A stretch of 13,909 nt of DNA from contig CANFZJ010000039.1 in NCBI GenBank assembly GCA_947451445.1, forward strand, positions 1-13,909, given 5' to 3'. The first letter of the stretch is position 1. Every line of letters begins with the position of its first letter. The notes under the pieces were generated by a model. That model saw nothing but the letters and a program-made list of their open reading frames with translations. It had not been told where the DNA came from and searched no databases. Of the stretch, positions 12,959 to 13,909 are shown piece after piece. The position numbers were made by a program, and so were the translations under genes. The DNA comes from Comamonadaceae bacterium (lineage in GTDB: Bacteria > Pseudomonadota > Gammaproteobacteria > Burkholderiales > Burkholderiaceae_C).

Positions 12959-13664
12959 TTTCGTCCAACTCTGGGTATACCTGTCGGCCACGCCGCTGTT
13001 CGGCCTGACGGCCACGCTGCTGGTCTATGTGGCGGCGCAAAGTTTTTACGACCGCATGAGCCGTGCACCCTGGGCCAACCCGGTGCTGTGGTCGGTGCTG
13101 GCCCTGGGCGGCGTGCTACTGGCCAGCCGCACACCCTACCCCACGTACTTTGCCGGGGCCCAGTTTGTCCACGTGCTGCTGGGCCCGGCGGTGGTGGCAC
13201 TGGCCTGGCCACTGTGGTTGCGCCGGGCCGAGCTACAGCGGCGCGGCCTGGCCCTGACGCTGGCCGCACTGGCCGGGGGCATCGCCGCCGCCGGCAGCGC
13301 GGTCGCCATCGGCTGGGCGCTGGGCCTGCCGGACGACGTGCTGCGCTCGCTGGCCCCCAAGTCCGTCACCGCGCCGGTGGCCATGGGCATTGCCGAGCGG
13401 GTGGGCGGCGTGCCCGCGCTGGCGGCCGTGTTTGCCGTGGTCACCGGGCTGGTGGGAGCCGTGTCGGGCAAGTACCTGTTCAAGCTGCTGCGGATCGACA
13501 GCTGGGCGGTGCGCGGCTTTGCGCTGGGCACCGCGTCACACGGCATCGGCGCCGCCCGCGCCATGCAGGTCCACCCTGACGCAGGGGCCTACGCAGGCAT
13601 TGCGCTGGGTATGCAGGCGCTGCTGGCATCGCTGTTGATGCCGTTGGTATTCAGCCTGTTTTAG
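12951..13664 (+). CDS. lrgB: LrgB family membrane protein
   Basis: The 237-residue polytopic membrane protein is the partner of the preceding LrgA-like protein. Typical LrgB motifs are PKSVTAPVAMGIAERVGG (136-153), the glycine-rich membrane segment VFAVVTGLVGAVSGKYL (160-176), and GTASHGIGAARA (193-204). About six hydrophobic segments are seen, and the length matches the family. The ATG at 12951 overlaps the lrgA stop by 8 bp, with GGGGGA just upstream inside lrgA. The stop is followed immediately by a strong hairpin belonging to the third intact repeat copy. Role in this species (lysis control, pyruvate or glycolate export) cannot be told from sequence. Confidence 0.93.
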   Translation: MADFVQLWVYLSATPLFGLTATLLVYVAAQSFYDRMSRAPWANPVLWSVLALGGVLLASRTPYPTYFAGAQFVHVLLGPAVVALAWPLWLRRAELQRRGLALTLAALAGGIAAAGSAVAIGWALGLPDDVLRSLAPKSVTAPVAMGIAERVGGVPALAAVFAVVTGLVGAVSGKYLFKLLRIDSWAVRGFALGTASHGIGAARAMQVHPDAGAYAGIALGMQALLASLLMPLVFSLF

Positions 13665-13712
13665 GCCACTAGCGCAGGTAGAACCTGCGCTGACAGCTAT
13701 CAAAAATATAGT
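13664..13712 (-). repeat. Dispersed double-hairpin repeat, copy C, after lrgB
   Basis: Read on the minus strand it matches the other copies at the same spacing (32 of 49 positions identical to the copy at 981). The inner inverted repeat is the longest of the four: AGCGCAGGT-AGA-ACCTGCGCT at 13671-13691, a perfect 9-bp stem with a 3-nt loop. It starts at the last base of lrgB, so on the plus strand the stem could double as a transcription terminator or mRNA 3' end, although no T run follows. Confidence 0.75.
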
Positions 13713-13748
13713 AATTTAAACACCCGAACCCTCCGCAAAATACGCAAC

Positions 13749-13909
13749 GTGCTCCAAGTCCTGGCTATCACATTCCCCTTCTTCGCGCTGGTGCTGGCTG
13801 GCTTTGTCGCTGCGCGCAGGCGCATGCTGCCGCTGGAGGCCATTCCCGGCATGAACGGCTTTGTGCTGTTTTTTGCCCTGCCCTGCATGCTGTACCGCTT
13901 TGGCGCCAG
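13749..13909 (+). CDS. AEC-family (auxin efflux carrier-like) transporter, N-terminal fragment
   Basis: The first 53 codons are present; the gene continues past the window end. The product begins (M)LQVLAITFPFFALVLAGFVAARRRMLPLEAIPGMNGFVLFFALPCMLYRFGA. This is the usual start of AEC permeases: a hydrophobic segment (about 4-22), a positively charged loop RRR, and a second segment with the FALPCMLYR motif. Members move organic anions such as malate or malonate; the substrate here is unknown. I chose GTG at 13749 because it gives the family's normal N-terminus; no clear ribosome-binding site is visible before it. It is 84 bp from lrgB, with repeat copy C between. Confidence 0.82.
   Translation, partial: MLQVLAITFPFFALVLAGFVAARRRMLPLEAIPGMNGFVLFFALPCMLYRFGA

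Noticed and set aside
1..13909. Mobile elements, prophage, toxin-antitoxin or defence genes, CRISPR arrays, tRNA or rRNA genes and known riboswitches.
   Set aside because: No transposase, integrase, regularly spaced direct repeats, cloverleaf-like sequences or recognisable aptamer cores were seen; all larger open frames on the coding strand are accounted for.

Overview
The window looks like a chromosomal stretch from a betaproteobacterium of the order Burkholderiales, most likely family Comamonadaceae (Rhodoferax/Polaromonas/Acidovorax-like). The reasons are the high GC content and codon use, the eno-ftsB pair, the DUF455 ferritin-like protein, the paired HDOD proteins with a degenerate EAL half, and a dispersed short palindromic repeat of a kind I recall from such genomes. 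That genus-level placement is recollection, not a computed result. I see no IS element, prophage, CRISPR array, rRNA or tRNA.

Region 1 (1-2967) is mostly housekeeping. It holds the 3' end of enolase, ftsB (cell division), a NadR-like P-loop ATPase with a Cys/His tail abutting ftsB, hslO (Hsp33, minus strand, overlapping the ATPase tail to tail by 15 bp) and, divergent from hslO, a DUF455 ferritin-like protein. Region 2 (3045-5660) holds two tandem paralogues that join a catalytically degenerate EAL-like domain to an HDOD domain. A terminator-like hairpin closes it.

Region 3 (about 5751-12469) is an apparent carbohydrate operon. It encodes an ABC ATPase, two permeases, a periplasmic binding protein, an intracellular GH51 alpha-L-arabinofuranosidase and a GntR/FadR-type (FCD) regulator. 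The reading is that arabinose-containing oligosaccharides are imported intact, cut in the cytoplasm to L-arabinose, and the set is controlled by its own last gene. A near-consensus sigma70 promoter (TTGACA-N16-TTTAAT) precedes it, with a 21-bp palindrome over the expected transcription start, a good candidate for the regulator's operator. GC-rich hairpins lie between permease and binding protein, binding protein and glycosidase, and glycosidase and regulator.

Region 4 (12470-13909) holds a CidA/LrgA-LrgB membrane pair, with a 34-bp inverted repeat just upstream, and the first 53 codons of an AEC-family transporter.

The least expected signal is a 48-54 nt repeat found four times, alignable without gaps: GCTAT-N7-ATAGCT-N3-GCGCA-N9-TGCGCT, which folds as two adjacent hairpins. 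Two copies are intergenic (12477-12530, 13664-13712). The other two lie in frame inside genes, between domains of the ATPase (981-1034) and in the N-terminal linker of the DUF455 protein (2219-2267), which suggests a mobile palindromic repeat that has become protein sequence.
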